Assembly (NCBI GenBank): GCA_017644045.1
Contig: JAEPMI010000002.1
Coordinates: 323,026-387,025 of the forward strand
Source of the DNA: Deltaproteobacteria bacterium
GTDB lineage: Bacteria > Myxococcota_A > Polyangia > Polyangiales > Houyiibacteriaceae
Reading direction: 5' to 3'
Length of the DNA: 64,000 nucleotides
Shown here: in pieces, positions 18,603 to 27,236 of the stretch
How positions within the stretch are numbered: position 1 is the first letter of the stretch
How the letters are laid out: the number at the start of each line of letters is the position of its first letter
The notes under the pieces: model-generated
Told to the model about the DNA's origin: nothing
The model's database searches: none
Seen by the model: only the letters and a program-made list of their open reading frames with translations
Translations under genes and position numbers: made by a program

Positions 18603-19244
18603 ATGCCTCGCTTCTGCGTCTACAAGCCGAAGACCTCCTGCCCCGAATGCGGCAACCCCGTGATCCTGGACGGACCGGTGCGCAGCCTCGACTGCCCGAC
18701 CTGCTTCGAGACGCTTCGCTTTCCACCCGACTTGTGGAAGTCGCTCATGGAAGACGCCTACGACGAGTATGCGAGCCTCGGGTGGGACGAGGGGAACAAC
18801 TCGACGATCTTCACCCAGGGGTTCCAGCTGCAGCTCCAGCACGGACGGCAGATGCCCAAGTGCCCCGTCTGCCGGGAGGAGCTACCGATCGACGGCATCG
18901 GCGACGACCACGAGGGTCCCATCTACTGCGCCGCGTGCGGCAAACGGACCAGCTCCCACTCGGCGCCCGATTGGCTGAAGCGGGTGATGCCCGGCGCCCA
19001 GCGGCTCTACTGCGCCGCGACCGAGGAGGACCCGAACGGCGCGCAGGAGCTCGACATCCCGCCCGCCGACAAGCCGGTGATGATGGCGTGCATGGGCTGC
19101 GGCGCCTCGCTCGGGATCACGACGGAGTCGCCGCGGATCACCACCTGCGACTACTGCCAGGTGGAGAACTTCCTGCCCGACCCGCTCTGGCGGCGACTGC
19201 ACCCGGTGAAGAAGCGCGTGCCCTGGTACGTGCGCTACGCCTGA
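18603..19244 (+). CDS. Zinc-ribbon protein of unknown function
   Basis: A 213-residue soluble protein with four zinc-ribbon-like Cys pairs: CPECG/CPTC, CPVC/CAAC, a lone Cys near the middle, and CMGC/CDYC. These suggest two to three structural zinc sites. It has no signal peptide or membrane helix and no recognised enzymatic motif. It lies 4 bases after the OpgH-like gene and 22 bases before the phosphopantetheinyl transferase gene, so all may be co-transcribed. Similar small ribbon proteins occur in related genomes, but I know no function. Confidence 0.8.
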   Translation: MPRFCVYKPKTSCPECGNPVILDGPVRSLDCPTCFETLRFPPDLWKSLMEDAYDEYASLGWDEGNNSTIFTQGFQLQLQHGRQMPKCPVCREELPIDGIGDDHEGPIYCAACGKRTSSHSAPDWLKRVMPGAQRLYCAATEEDPNGAQELDIPPADKPVMMACMGCGASLGITTESPRITTCDYCQVENFLPDPLWRRLHPVKKRVPWYVRYA

Positions 19245-19266
19245 TCCTGGGGCATGGACAACGCTC

Positions 19267-19962
19267 GTGGACGAGCCGGACCAGCCCCCGACACGCGCGC
19301 CGCTCTTCCGTGAGCTGCTGCCGGAGTCGATCGTGCTCGAGGAGAGCACACCGGACCGCTTCGGCGACGACCTGAGCGAGCTGACCGAGGGCGAGGCCGC
19401 GCTGATGGCGAAGGCGGTCGCCAAACGGCGTCGGGAATACACGGCCGGCCGCGTGCTCGCTCGGCGGGCCGCGGCGCGGCTCGGGCTCGGGCCGATCGAG
19501 GTCCTGCCGCGAGAAGACCGCTCGCCCGGCTGGCCGGACGGAGTGGTCGGCAGCATCACGCACACCAAGGGGCACGTCGCGGTCGCCCTCGCGCGGGCCG
19601 AGGCGTTTCGTGGGGTGGGCCTCGACGTCGAGCAGTCAGAGCCGCTGAAGCTGCGACTCTGGGACATGATCTGCACCGACGAAGACCGCGCGATGCTCGC
19701 GCGGCACGACGAGCCGGAGCGCTCGCTGCTCGCGAAGATCGTCTTCAGCGCGAAGGAAGCGGCCTACAAGGCTCAGTTCGCCATCACCGAGCAGTTCCTC
19801 GGCTTCTCGGCGATGCACATCGACCTCGACGTTCCCAACGCGCGCTTCGTCGCGACCTTCCGGCAGGAGGCGGGCGAAGTGTTCCGACCGGGCGACACGC
19901 TGGTCGGGCGATTCGTGCGCACCGAGCGATTGGTCGCGACCGCGGTCGTCATCGAGCGCTGA
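19267..19962 (+). CDS. 4'-phosphopantetheinyl transferase (Sfp/EntD type)
   Basis: A 231-residue enzyme that moves phosphopantetheine from CoA onto a conserved Ser of carrier proteins. The family motifs are in place: GSITHTKGHVAVALA (95-109), GVGLDVEQ with metal ligands Asp 120 and Glu 122, and FSAKEAAYK (160-168) with Glu 164 and Lys 168. It starts at GTG 19267. No other carrier-activating enzyme is in the window, so it is a good candidate partner for the NRPS at 2.8 kb and the PKS at 59-64 kb. That partnership is inference. Alternatively it serves fatty acid or other secondary metabolism elsewhere. Confidence 0.93.
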   Translation: MDEPDQPPTRAPLFRELLPESIVLEESTPDRFGDDLSELTEGEAALMAKAVAKRRREYTAGRVLARRAAARLGLGPIEVLPREDRSPGWPDGVVGSITHTKGHVAVALARAEAFRGVGLDVEQSEPLKLRLWDMICTDEDRAMLARHDEPERSLLAKIVFSAKEAAYKAQFAITEQFLGFSAMHIDLDVPNARFVATFRQEAGEVFRPGDTLVGRFVRTERLVATAVVIER

Positions 19963-19972
19963 CTAGAGCGCT

Positions 19973-21007
19973 CTACTCGGCAGCTTCTTCTTCGGGCGGG
20001 CGCTCTTCGCGACCGTCCGCGTGGACGGCGAAGCGGCCGGCGTCGCGTGCGTGCGCGGGACCGTCGCTGTCCCAGGGCCAGCCGCCGAAGCCGGTCTCCT
20101 GGTAGTCGAGGAACGCCTGCTGGAGCTCGGCGCGGCTGTTCATCACGAAGGGCCCGTGGTGCGCGACCGGCTCGGCGATGGGCTTGCCCTGCAGCATCAG
20201 GATCTCGACCTCGTCGTCGCTGGGGTTGTGGAGCACGGCCGGTAGCTCGGGGCGCACGTCGATGGCCGCGTGATCCTCGGCGCGCGCGTCGCCGATCACC
20301 ACGGCGCGCCCGCGGAAGAAGTAGAGGGTGCGGTGCAGCCCTTCACGTCCGGCGGGCACGGTCCAGCGGGCGCCAGGCCCGAGGGTGACGGAGGCGATGC
20401 AGACGTCCGTGTCCGGCACGGACGCCCAGGAGCCGGGCGGCGGAGGCGGCGGGTCCCCGAAGCCCTCGAGATGACCCGTGTAGAGCACCACCTCGGCCGG
20501 GCCGCCGTCGTCGAAGGTCCGCCGCGGGATCTGTGGCTTCCAGAACATCGTGAAGAAGGGGTCGGTGAGCTTCGAGTGGCTCGGGAGGTTCAGCCAGATC
20601 TGGAAGAGCTCGACGGTGTTCGGCTCGTCGCGATCGAGGAGCGGGAACATCTCGGAGTGCACCACGCCCTCGCCGGCGGTCATCCACTGGAGGTCGCCGT
20701 GTCCGAAGCGCGCCGTGGCGCCGAGCGAGTCGGAGTGATCGATGTAGCCGCGGCGCGCGATGGTGACCGTCTCGAAGCCGCGGTGCGGGTGGCGCGGGAA
20801 GCCGGGAATCACGTCGCCGTGATACATGCGCCAGCCGTCCTTGCCCTCGAAGTCCATGCCGATGCGACGACCGGCGAGCGAGGCGTTTGGGCCGAGCTTC
20901 TCGTTCCCTTCGGGATAGTGGTCCAAGTGGTGGACACAGAAGAGGAAGGGATCCCGGGTGGCCCAGGGGAAGCCCAGGGGGCGGGCGCTCACGATCAGGT
21001 CGGTCAT
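19973..21007 (-). CDS. Pirin family protein
   Basis: A 344-residue bicupin of the pirin family. The N-terminal cupin has the metal-binding residues of FPRHPHRGFETVTI and GEGVVHSEMFP. The C-terminal cupin (about 215-310) includes GLHRTLYFFRGRAVVIGDA and ends before a family-typical HHGPFVMNS. An acidic tail of about 30 residues follows. Some pirins act as quercetin dioxygenases or regulators; the activity here is unknown. The ATG at 21007 fits the family start; the frame extends upstream without conserved sequence. Confidence 0.9.
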   Translation of the reverse strand: MTDLIVSARPLGFPWATRDPFLFCVHHLDHYPEGNEKLGPNASLAGRRIGMDFEGKDGWRMYHGDVIPGFPRHPHRGFETVTIARRGYIDHSDSLGATARFGHGDLQWMTAGEGVVHSEMFPLLDRDEPNTVELFQIWLNLPSHSKLTDPFFTMFWKPQIPRRTFDDGGPAEVVLYTGHLEGFGDPPPPPPGSWASVPDTDVCIASVTLGPGARWTVPAGREGLHRTLYFFRGRAVVIGDARAEDHAAIDVRPELPAVLHNPSDDEVEILMLQGKPIAEPVAHHGPFVMNSRAELQQAFLDYQETGFGGWPWDSDGPAHARDAGRFAVHADGREERPPEEEAAE

Positions 21008-21147
21008 GTGAGTCGTTGGATAAGTCCGATGGCCCCGATCGCCAAGGGTTGCACACATCGACCTACATCGTGCGCGATCCCAGGGTAACGGCGCCGGCAC
21101 CCATCTTGCGTTCCAATGCGCGAATCCTACTCACGGAACGAGACGCG

Positions 21148-22824
21148 ATGAGGATCATGGATAGACACGGGGCCGAGGGCCGATCTTCGCGGGGGCTGCA
21201 CACCCCGAGGCGTGCGCCACTGCTCGCTGCGCTCGCGCTGGGCCTCTTCGCTCTGGGCGGCTGCACCGGTGAGATCGGCGACTCCGAACGACCGCCCGTC
21301 GACGAGATCCCGCCCGACGATCCGATCCGATCGACCCCGATCTTCCACTTCGAGCCCGAAGACCCGAGCACCCAGCCTGGTGTGCGCCGGCTCACCAAGC
21401 ACGAGCTCGGGCGCGCGATCGAGGACCTGACGGGGGTCACGGCGGACCTCTCGGACCTGCCCGAGGATCTCGAGACGCTGAACCTCCAGATCGACGCCAG
21501 CCGGCTCACGGTTCGGGACGGCAACCACCTCCTGGCGATGATGCACGTCGCCCACGAGGTCGCGGTGGCCGCGGACGTCGACGGTCTCTTGCCCTGCGCC
21601 GGGGACTGCACCGACGACGAGCTGCGCAGCTACCTCGAGCACGTCTTCGTGGAGCCGGTGAACGCGACCGGTCTCGCCGACTATCGCTCGCTCTACGACC
21701 GAGCCCTGACCGAGCTCGACGGCGAGAACGCGCGCCGCGCGGTGATCCAGACCTCGCTGATGTCGCCCCACTTCCACTACCGCACGGAGCTCGGCGACGG
21801 CGGTGACCGACTCACCGCACACGAGCTCGCCGAGAAGCTCTCCTACTTCGCGTGGGGTCGCCCGCCCGACGCCGAGCTGCGCGCCGCGGCGGACGACGGC
21901 GCGATACTCGAGGCCGACACCTACGCGGCTCAGGTCGACCGGTTGCTCTCGGACGCGCGCACCGAGGACCGGGTCGTCGAGCTGATCTTCGACTGGCTCG
22001 GTCTCGACCACTTCGACCTGCAGTCGAAGGACGCCGCCGCCGACCTCCCGCCCGAGCTCGAGGACTCGATGATCGCCGAGGTCGAAGCGATGATCCGCGC
22101 CGAGCTCTTCGAGGGCGAGGGCACCCTTCGTTCGCTGCTCACGACCGACACCACCCAGGTCGACGAGCTCCTCGCCGGCCACTACGGCATCGACGGAGTC
22201 ACCGGCGGCGACCTGCAGGCGGTCTCCCTCGAAGGCACCGGTCGCTCGGGCCTGCTGACCACCGCGCTCGTGCTCGGTGCCCACGCGAAGGAGTCCGGGC
22301 GTTCCCCGATGCAGCGCGGCAAGTTCCTCGTCGACGAGCTGATGTGCATGGGCTTCCCGCCGGAGGCCGGCGCCGCCGCGATGATGCTCCCGGCCGGTGT
22401 GGAGGACCTCACCTTCCGCGAGCAGTTCGCGCCGCTCGAGAGCACCCTCCCCTGCAGCAACTGCCACCAGATGCTCAACGCGGGCTTCGCCTTCGACGTC
22501 TTCGACAACGTCGGTCGGCGCTACCCGCTCGAGCGCGTCGGCGACGAAGAGGCGCACGGCGCGTTCAACCTGGCGCCCTACGCGCGCATGACCTTCGAGA
22601 ACACCATCGAGGCGAGCGAAGGCTTCGCGCAGCACGGCGCGCTCGTCCGCTGCTTCGTCGCGCAGACTCACCGCTATGCGCAGGGCAGCGTCCCCGCCAT
22701 CGACGACGCCGAGCTCATGGCCGAGCTCGAGGCGGCGTTCGACGCCAACGATGGCCACGTCGTGAATCTGATGAGAGACATCGCGCTCAGTGAGCGTTTC
22801 GCCCAGTCGGTGGAGGGATCGTGA
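21148..22824 (+). CDS. DUF1592 family lipoprotein with CxxCH motif
   Basis: A 558-residue protein with a lipobox (LFALGGC). It contains the DUF1587 (VRRLTKHELGRAIEDLTG), DUF1595, DUF1592 (LTAHELAEKLSYFAWGRPPD), DUF1588 (GLLTTALVLGAHAKESGRSPMQ) and DUF1585 blocks in order, typical of planctomycete and myxobacterial proteins. A CSNCH motif in the DUF1588 region could bind heme c. Its gene overlaps the DUF1552 gene by GTGA; the two families usually occur as neighbours and are thought to work together at the cell envelope. The function is not established. Confidence 0.9.
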   Translation: MRIMDRHGAEGRSSRGLHTPRRAPLLAALALGLFALGGCTGEIGDSERPPVDEIPPDDPIRSTPIFHFEPEDPSTQPGVRRLTKHELGRAIEDLTGVTADLSDLPEDLETLNLQIDASRLTVRDGNHLLAMMHVAHEVAVAADVDGLLPCAGDCTDDELRSYLEHVFVEPVNATGLADYRSLYDRALTELDGENARRAVIQTSLMSPHFHYRTELGDGGDRLTAHELAEKLSYFAWGRPPDAELRAAADDGAILEADTYAAQVDRLLSDARTEDRVVELIFDWLGLDHFDLQSKDAAADLPPELEDSMIAEVEAMIRAELFEGEGTLRSLLTTDTTQVDELLAGHYGIDGVTGGDLQAVSLEGTGRSGLLTTALVLGAHAKESGRSPMQRGKFLVDELMCMGFPPEAGAAAMMLPAGVEDLTFREQFAPLESTLPCSNCHQMLNAGFAFDVFDNVGRRYPLERVGDEEAHGAFNLAPYARMTFENTIEASEGFAQHGALVRCFVAQTHRYAQGSVPAIDDAELMAELEAAFDANDGHVVNLMRDIALSERFAQSVEGS

Positions 22825-24224
22825 GCAAGAGCAGCCGAAGAGACTTTCTCCGCAACACCGCGCTGGCCGGGCTCCTCGCCCCGGTGGTGCACTACTGGGA
22901 CGACCTCGCCGAAGCGCAGGAGATGGGCGATGAGAACAACCTCATCCTGATCTTCCTGCCGAACGGCAAGACCGCGTCGAACCCCTTCATCAGCGGGAGC
23001 GGCACCAGCTTCTCCTTCGAGGACGGCTTCCGGCCCTACGAGGCGTACAAGGACCGCTGCATCGCGATCTCCGAGTACGGCTTCCAGGCCTTCATCAACG
23101 CCGAGTACACCGGTGACCACGGCGGGCACGTCGCGCCGGGCGCAGCGATGTTCTCGGGCGAGGTCGCCTTCTCCGAGGACGGCGCCGGCCGGGCGTCGAT
23201 GGCGCCCACGGTCGATCAGATCGTGGCCTTCGACCGCCAGCGGAAGGGCCTGATCACCGACCCGCTGCGCGCGAGCCTCAACATCAAGATGACCGGCTCG
23301 AGCTTCCGCATCGGCACCGTCTTCACCCAGACGCCCGCGGACTACGAGCTCGGCATGACCTACTCGCGTGCGCTCACCCCGGTGAGCCAGCACGGCCAGC
23401 CGCAGGATGGCTTCGACCAGATTTTCGGCAGCCTCGCAGACATGGCAGGGAGCTCCACCGCCGAGCTCTGGGCCTTCGGCAAGTCGACGCTCGACGTGCC
23501 GCGCGCCGAGCTGCAGCGGATCCGACCGCAGCTCCCGCGCGAGGGCACGCTGATCCTCGACGAGCACCTCTCGGCGCTCGCCGACCTCGAGGCGTCGTTC
23601 ATGTCGGATCGGGACATCGTCGGGGAGATCCCCGACCCGCCCGGCAACATGGACACCAGCCCCGCCAGCCACCGGGACGTATGGTCGCAGTGGGTGCGGA
23701 TGATCGACGCCGCGATCCGGCTCGGCCAGACGCACATCTTCACCGTTCAGTTCGGTGGCGTCGCCAGCCGCTTCAAGGTGCCCGAGCTCGGTCTCGGCTT
23801 CGTGGGCGAGACCGGCGACAGCAACAGCGGCGACGACCACCACTCGTACACCCACTGGGACGAGTCGAAGGTCCCACTCTTCATGAACTGGTACGCCGAG
23901 CGGGTCAGCGAGCTCCTCGGCGCGCTCGCCGGCGACGGCACCGCCGCTCGCCCGGACGTGCTCGCCAAGAGCGCGGTGATGGTCGGCATGGAGTTCGGCC
24001 GGAACCACAACGCGCGCGACGTCCCGGTGACCATCTTCGGCGAAGCCGGGGGCTACCTCTCGACCGGTCGCGCCATCACCTACGGCAACGAGATCGAGGC
24101 GACCCACAAGCACACCGGCACCCTGCTCGGGCTGGCGCACGCGATGGGCACCACCGATCTCGCGACCCTCGGCAACCCCAAGGCGCAGTACCAGGACGGC
24201 GTCGCGGACGAGCTCCGCGGCTGA
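22821..24224 (+). CDS. Tat-exported DUF1552 protein
   Basis: A 467-residue DUF1552 protein. The N-terminal SRRDFLRNTALAGLLAP is a twin-arginine signal, so it should be exported folded. Later residues (LGLAHAMGTTDLATLGN) and the GMEFGRNHNARDVPV stretch resemble the DUF1501/alkaline-phosphatase-like superfamily end. It starts at GTG 22821, overlapping the stop of the DUF1592 gene. Exported with its lipoprotein partner, it may belong to an envelope redox or degradation system; that is inferred from the pairing. Confidence 0.9.
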   Translation: MSKSSRRDFLRNTALAGLLAPVVHYWDDLAEAQEMGDENNLILIFLPNGKTASNPFISGSGTSFSFEDGFRPYEAYKDRCIAISEYGFQAFINAEYTGDHGGHVAPGAAMFSGEVAFSEDGAGRASMAPTVDQIVAFDRQRKGLITDPLRASLNIKMTGSSFRIGTVFTQTPADYELGMTYSRALTPVSQHGQPQDGFDQIFGSLADMAGSSTAELWAFGKSTLDVPRAELQRIRPQLPREGTLILDEHLSALADLEASFMSDRDIVGEIPDPPGNMDTSPASHRDVWSQWVRMIDAAIRLGQTHIFTVQFGGVASRFKVPELGLGFVGETGDSNSGDDHHSYTHWDESKVPLFMNWYAERVSELLGALAGDGTAARPDVLAKSAVMVGMEFGRNHNARDVPVTIFGEAGGYLSTGRAITYGNEIEATHKHTGTLLGLAHAMGTTDLATLGNPKAQYQDGVADELRG

Positions 24225-24227
24225 ACC

Positions 24228-24506
24228 TCAGCCGTCGATGAAGCGGAGGTCGGCGAAGGCGACGTCGAGGATGATGGCCTCCGACACGCCGGCGACCCGG
24301 TCGACCGAGAGCTTCACGCTCGGGGAGCCGAAGACTGGCTTCTCCATGTTCAGCCGCTCGAGCTGCTTGCGCTCGAGCTTCACCTCGAGGGCGACCACCG
24401 TCCACGTGTCGGTGTCGATGTCGAACCCCTCGACGTCACCGATGTCGGTCCCGTCCTGGGTGAAGACCCGCTTTCCGGCGAGCTGTCGATACGCGTAGGT
24501 GGGCAT
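24228..24506 (-). CDS. PRC-barrel domain protein
   Basis: A 92-residue soluble protein consistent with a single PRC-barrel (LAGKRVFTQDGTDIGDVEGFDID, then VVALEVKL). Such domains occur in RimM and photosynthetic reaction centre H subunits and as small standalone proteins of unknown role. It converges with the DUF1552 gene with three bases between the stops. Confidence 0.8.
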   Translation of the reverse strand: MPTYAYRQLAGKRVFTQDGTDIGDVEGFDIDTDTWTVVALEVKLERKQLERLNMEKPVFGSPSVKLSVDRVAGVSEAIILDVAFADLRFIDG

Positions 24507-24553
24507 GACGGAGTTCTACCCCGGCTCGGCGCCGGCGACCACGGTCTCGAACG

Positions 24554-25078
24554 TCAACGGCTCCACAGCCCGAGATTGGCGTCGCGCGCCTCCCGCTCGG
24601 CTTCCCGGAAGCGATCGACGTGCCGCACGTTCGGCGGAATCGTGAGCGTCCGGGCGTAGCCCTCGCGGACGAGGGCCTCGTTCACCATCGCCTCGCCGAC
24701 GTAGACGTATGCCAGGAGTCGACCGAAGCGGTCCCGCTCTTCGACGTCGAGGACGAGCCGAAGCTCTCCGTCGCCCAGCAAGCGCCGGTTCTCTTCGGTC
24801 GCCTCGTCGCCGAAGCGCTCGGAGACCTCTCCTTCGGCGTGCGCGACCTCGGGGGTGTCGATGCCGATGTAGCGAACCCGCTCGTCGCTCCCGTCCTCGA
24901 GGCGCACGTGGATCGTGTCCCCGTCGACGACGCTCGTGAGCTCGACGGGAATCCCATCGGCCGCCTCCGAGACCTCGGGCGCATCGGGTGTGGGGGCCGG
25001 TCCGTCGCTCTCCGTACCCGGCGAGTCGAGAATGTCGCACCCGAGCGCGAGCAGCAGGACGAGGACTACTCGGCGCAT
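24554..25078 (-). CDS. Thermonuclease-like (SNase) lipoprotein
   Basis: A 174-residue protein with a short lipoprotein signal (LLLALGC, Cys 14). An acidic Pro-rich spacer of about 30 residues follows, then an SNase/thermonuclease fold (about 44-174). Family motifs are VVDGDTIHVRLEDG, VRYIGIDTPEVAH with the catalytic Arg, ERDRFGRLLAYVYVG with Glu and Arg, and EALVREGYA. It would be a surface- or periplasm-anchored Ca2+-dependent nuclease. Its ATG overlaps the end of the upstream ferritin-like gene by 13 bases, so the two are co-transcribed. Confidence 0.88.
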   Translation of the reverse strand: MRRVVLVLLLALGCDILDSPGTESDGPAPTPDAPEVSEAADGIPVELTSVVDGDTIHVRLEDGSDERVRYIGIDTPEVAHAEGEVSERFGDEATEENRRLLGDGELRLVLDVEERDRFGRLLAYVYVGEAMVNEALVREGYARTLTIPPNVRHVDRFREAEREARDANLGLWSR

Positions 25079-26217
25079 CGGTCCATCACCGGCTCGCCGT
25101 GGAGGAGGCGCTCGACGCGCTCGCGGGTCGCGACCAGGCGTGACGACCACATCGCCGCCCACTCGTCGTCGGGGATGCGGCCGTGGGCCCGGAGCTGCGC
25201 GCGGTCGGCGGCGTCGACGAGCGCCCGCTTCTGCGCGGAGGCCGCCGTCGGTCGCGGCACGCGGTCCAGTCCGGCCAAGGTCTTCTCGATGGCCGGCACC
25301 ACCTTCTCGGGCGCGCGCTCGATCGCCCACGCGAGCAGGTCCCAGGAGAACTCGGCGTGCTCGCGCTCCTCGACGGTGATTCGCTGCAGGACGTCGCGGG
25401 TGGCCGGGTCTTCGCAACCTGCCGCGCAGCGCCCGGCCACGTCGGCGTTGAAGTCCTCGAGCAGGCAGCCATCCTCGAGACTCTCGGTCGCCAAGGTCGC
25501 GAAGGGGTCGCCCCGGAGCTCGAGCCCGGTGAGCAGGAGGTCCGGCATCGCCTCGACCGTGTGGTGCCGGCCGCCGTAGCCGGCGGCGAGCGCGAAGCAG
25601 CGCTTCGCGTGGTCGATCTCCTGCATCGCCGCGTGATGCGCCCCCATCAGGAGCTCCGGCGGCGCGCCGACGGCGGAGAGCATCCAGCTGATCCGCGAGA
25701 AGGCGGGCACGCTCGCGTGCTCCTTCTGGGCGTCGTGGAGCCAGAGCGCTTCGAGCGCGCGCCGGGTCGGCAAGTCGAGACCGCTCGCGTCGGGCCGGTC
25801 TCCTTCGGTCCAGTCGGCGCCCTCGCGCAGACTCGGGTGCACGACGCGCCCCTCGATCCGCAGCGGTCGGCCCCACGCGCCGCCCATCCCGGCCAGGCCT
25901 TCGGCGATGACCGCGAGGAAGAGACCCGCCGGCCCACCGAGACCGACGAGGCAGGCGAAGATGGACCAGAGCACCATGCCCACCTTGGCGCCGCTGCTCG
26001 GCTGGTCCTTGAACACGTGGATGAGCGCCGTGACCATGGCCCAGATCCCGAGCACCAGCTGGAGGGCGGCCAGCACCATGAAGGGGATGCTGAGCTCGGT
26101 CATCATCCACACCCCGAAGTTGATCGGGATGAGCACGGTGGCGATGCCGCCGGCGATCAGGGAGACCTTGCGGCGCTTGGTCGGGTTCGGCGCGTCGGCC
26201 GCGGGGAGGTCGTTCAT
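25066..26217 (-). CDS. Membrane-anchored ferritin-like protein
   Basis: A 383-residue protein. Three hydrophobic helices occupy about residues 20-110. A ferritin-like four-helix region follows at about 155-300, with candidate di-iron ligands in KEHASVPAF, QEIDHAKRC, ATESLEDGC and EEREHAEFSW. The E-x2-H spacing is that of ferritin-like oxidases, so iron storage, peroxide reduction or a hydroxylase role are all possible. A charged C-terminal tail ends in MDRCAE. The gene overlaps the nuclease lipoprotein by 13 bases. Confidence 0.85.
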   Translation of the reverse strand: MNDLPAADAPNPTKRRKVSLIAGGIATVLIPINFGVWMMTELSIPFMVLAALQLVLGIWAMVTALIHVFKDQPSSGAKVGMVLWSIFACLVGLGGPAGLFLAVIAEGLAGMGGAWGRPLRIEGRVVHPSLREGADWTEGDRPDASGLDLPTRRALEALWLHDAQKEHASVPAFSRISWMLSAVGAPPELLMGAHHAAMQEIDHAKRCFALAAGYGGRHHTVEAMPDLLLTGLELRGDPFATLATESLEDGCLLEDFNADVAGRCAAGCEDPATRDVLQRITVEEREHAEFSWDLLAWAIERAPEKVVPAIEKTLAGLDRVPRPTAASAQKRALVDAADRAQLRAHGRIPDDEWAAMWSSRLVATRERVERLLHGEPVMDRCAE

Positions 26218-26259
26218 GGGTCGTCCAATGAGAACACGAGGCGCGACCGCCGAGAAGGG

Positions 26260-27096
26260 TCAGGGGTCCGTGCGGGCTCCGTACGCCACGGTGCACAGTC
26301 CCGTCACGCAGGTCGCGCTGACGCCGTCCCCGAAGACTGGCTCGCAGTCGCAGGCGTCGTCGCAGAGGAGCGCCGCGACGTCGACGTCGCGGCGCACCGA
26401 GATGGTCTCGGTCTCGGGAACGTCGCCGCAGGGGCAACAGGTGGCCGCCGAGAGCACACAGTCGGAGTCGTCGGCGCAGGTCCGATAGCTCGCGTCTCCG
26501 AGGTCGAGCACCGCGCAGGCGGCGCGAATCCCGGTCGGGTCACAGAAGGCGGCCAGGTGCGGGTTGTAGCCCTCCGGGCAGTCCGGGCAGAGCACCTCGC
26601 CCTCACGGGCCTCCGGGCAGGCCTCGTTCAGGTAGTGATCGTCGACGAGCGTGCGGTTGACCGACACGAGGTCGTCGGCGTTGACCTCCCCACACGTCGG
26701 GCAGCAGTAGCGACCGGTGAGCACGCAGTCCTCCGTTGCGCCGCAGTTGTCGTAGAGCACGGGCGGCCGCCCCATGTCGGCACCCTCGCAGACGGGGTCG
26801 ATCCGGCCACACTCACCCTCGAAGAAGGTGTCGGTCGGGCACACCCACGCGTCCCCTTCGCAGGTCGCCTCGCTGCCGGGCTCGAGGCAGCAATCGGACG
26901 ACATCGACCAACCCTGGTAGCACTTCGGCGCGGGGGCTGCGCAGCCGGCGGTCCCGTCGTCGTCGGGGACCGCGAAGTCCGAGGGCGGTTGGGCGTCCCG
27001 GCCACCGCCGCCGCCGTCTTCACCCAAGATGTCGATCTTCGAGTGACAGCCGACCGCGCCGACCACCATCACCAGCACCACCCCACGCCAAGTCAT
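26260..27096 (-). CDS. Cys-rich lipoprotein with repeated Cys motifs
   Basis: A 278-residue lipoprotein (MVVGAVGC lipobox). A Gly/Asp-rich spacer is followed by a Cys-rich body of about 25 cysteines. Two similar blocks, CGATEDCVLTGRYCCPTCG and CADDSDCVLSAATCCPCGD, suggest an internal duplication and disulfide-bonded domains. Related proteins are common as surface lipoproteins in myxobacteria but have no known function. I chose the ATG at 27096 because it opens the signal peptide. Confidence 0.78.
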   Translation of the reverse strand: MTWRGVVLVMVVGAVGCHSKIDILGEDGGGGGRDAQPPSDFAVPDDDGTAGCAAPAPKCYQGWSMSSDCCLEPGSEATCEGDAWVCPTDTFFEGECGRIDPVCEGADMGRPPVLYDNCGATEDCVLTGRYCCPTCGEVNADDLVSVNRTLVDDHYLNEACPEAREGEVLCPDCPEGYNPHLAAFCDPTGIRAACAVLDLGDASYRTCADDSDCVLSAATCCPCGDVPETETISVRRDVDVAALLCDDACDCEPVFGDGVSATCVTGLCTVAYGARTDP

Positions 27097-27236
27097 GGCC
27101 GAAAGGTAGACCGCTGGGAGCGGAACGTCACGACCGGGCGTGGAATCGAGGGCACTCGCTCCCACCGTCGGACCACGAGTTGGCCACACCCCAGCCTACG
27201 CTGGAAGGACGGCTGAGAGTCGGGTAGATCACCCCC

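Noticed and set aside
27115-27164. TGGGAGCG/CGCTCCCA inverted repeat between two divergent lipoprotein genes
   Set aside because: Arms are only 8 bases with a 34-base spacer in very GC-rich DNA, so chance is likely.
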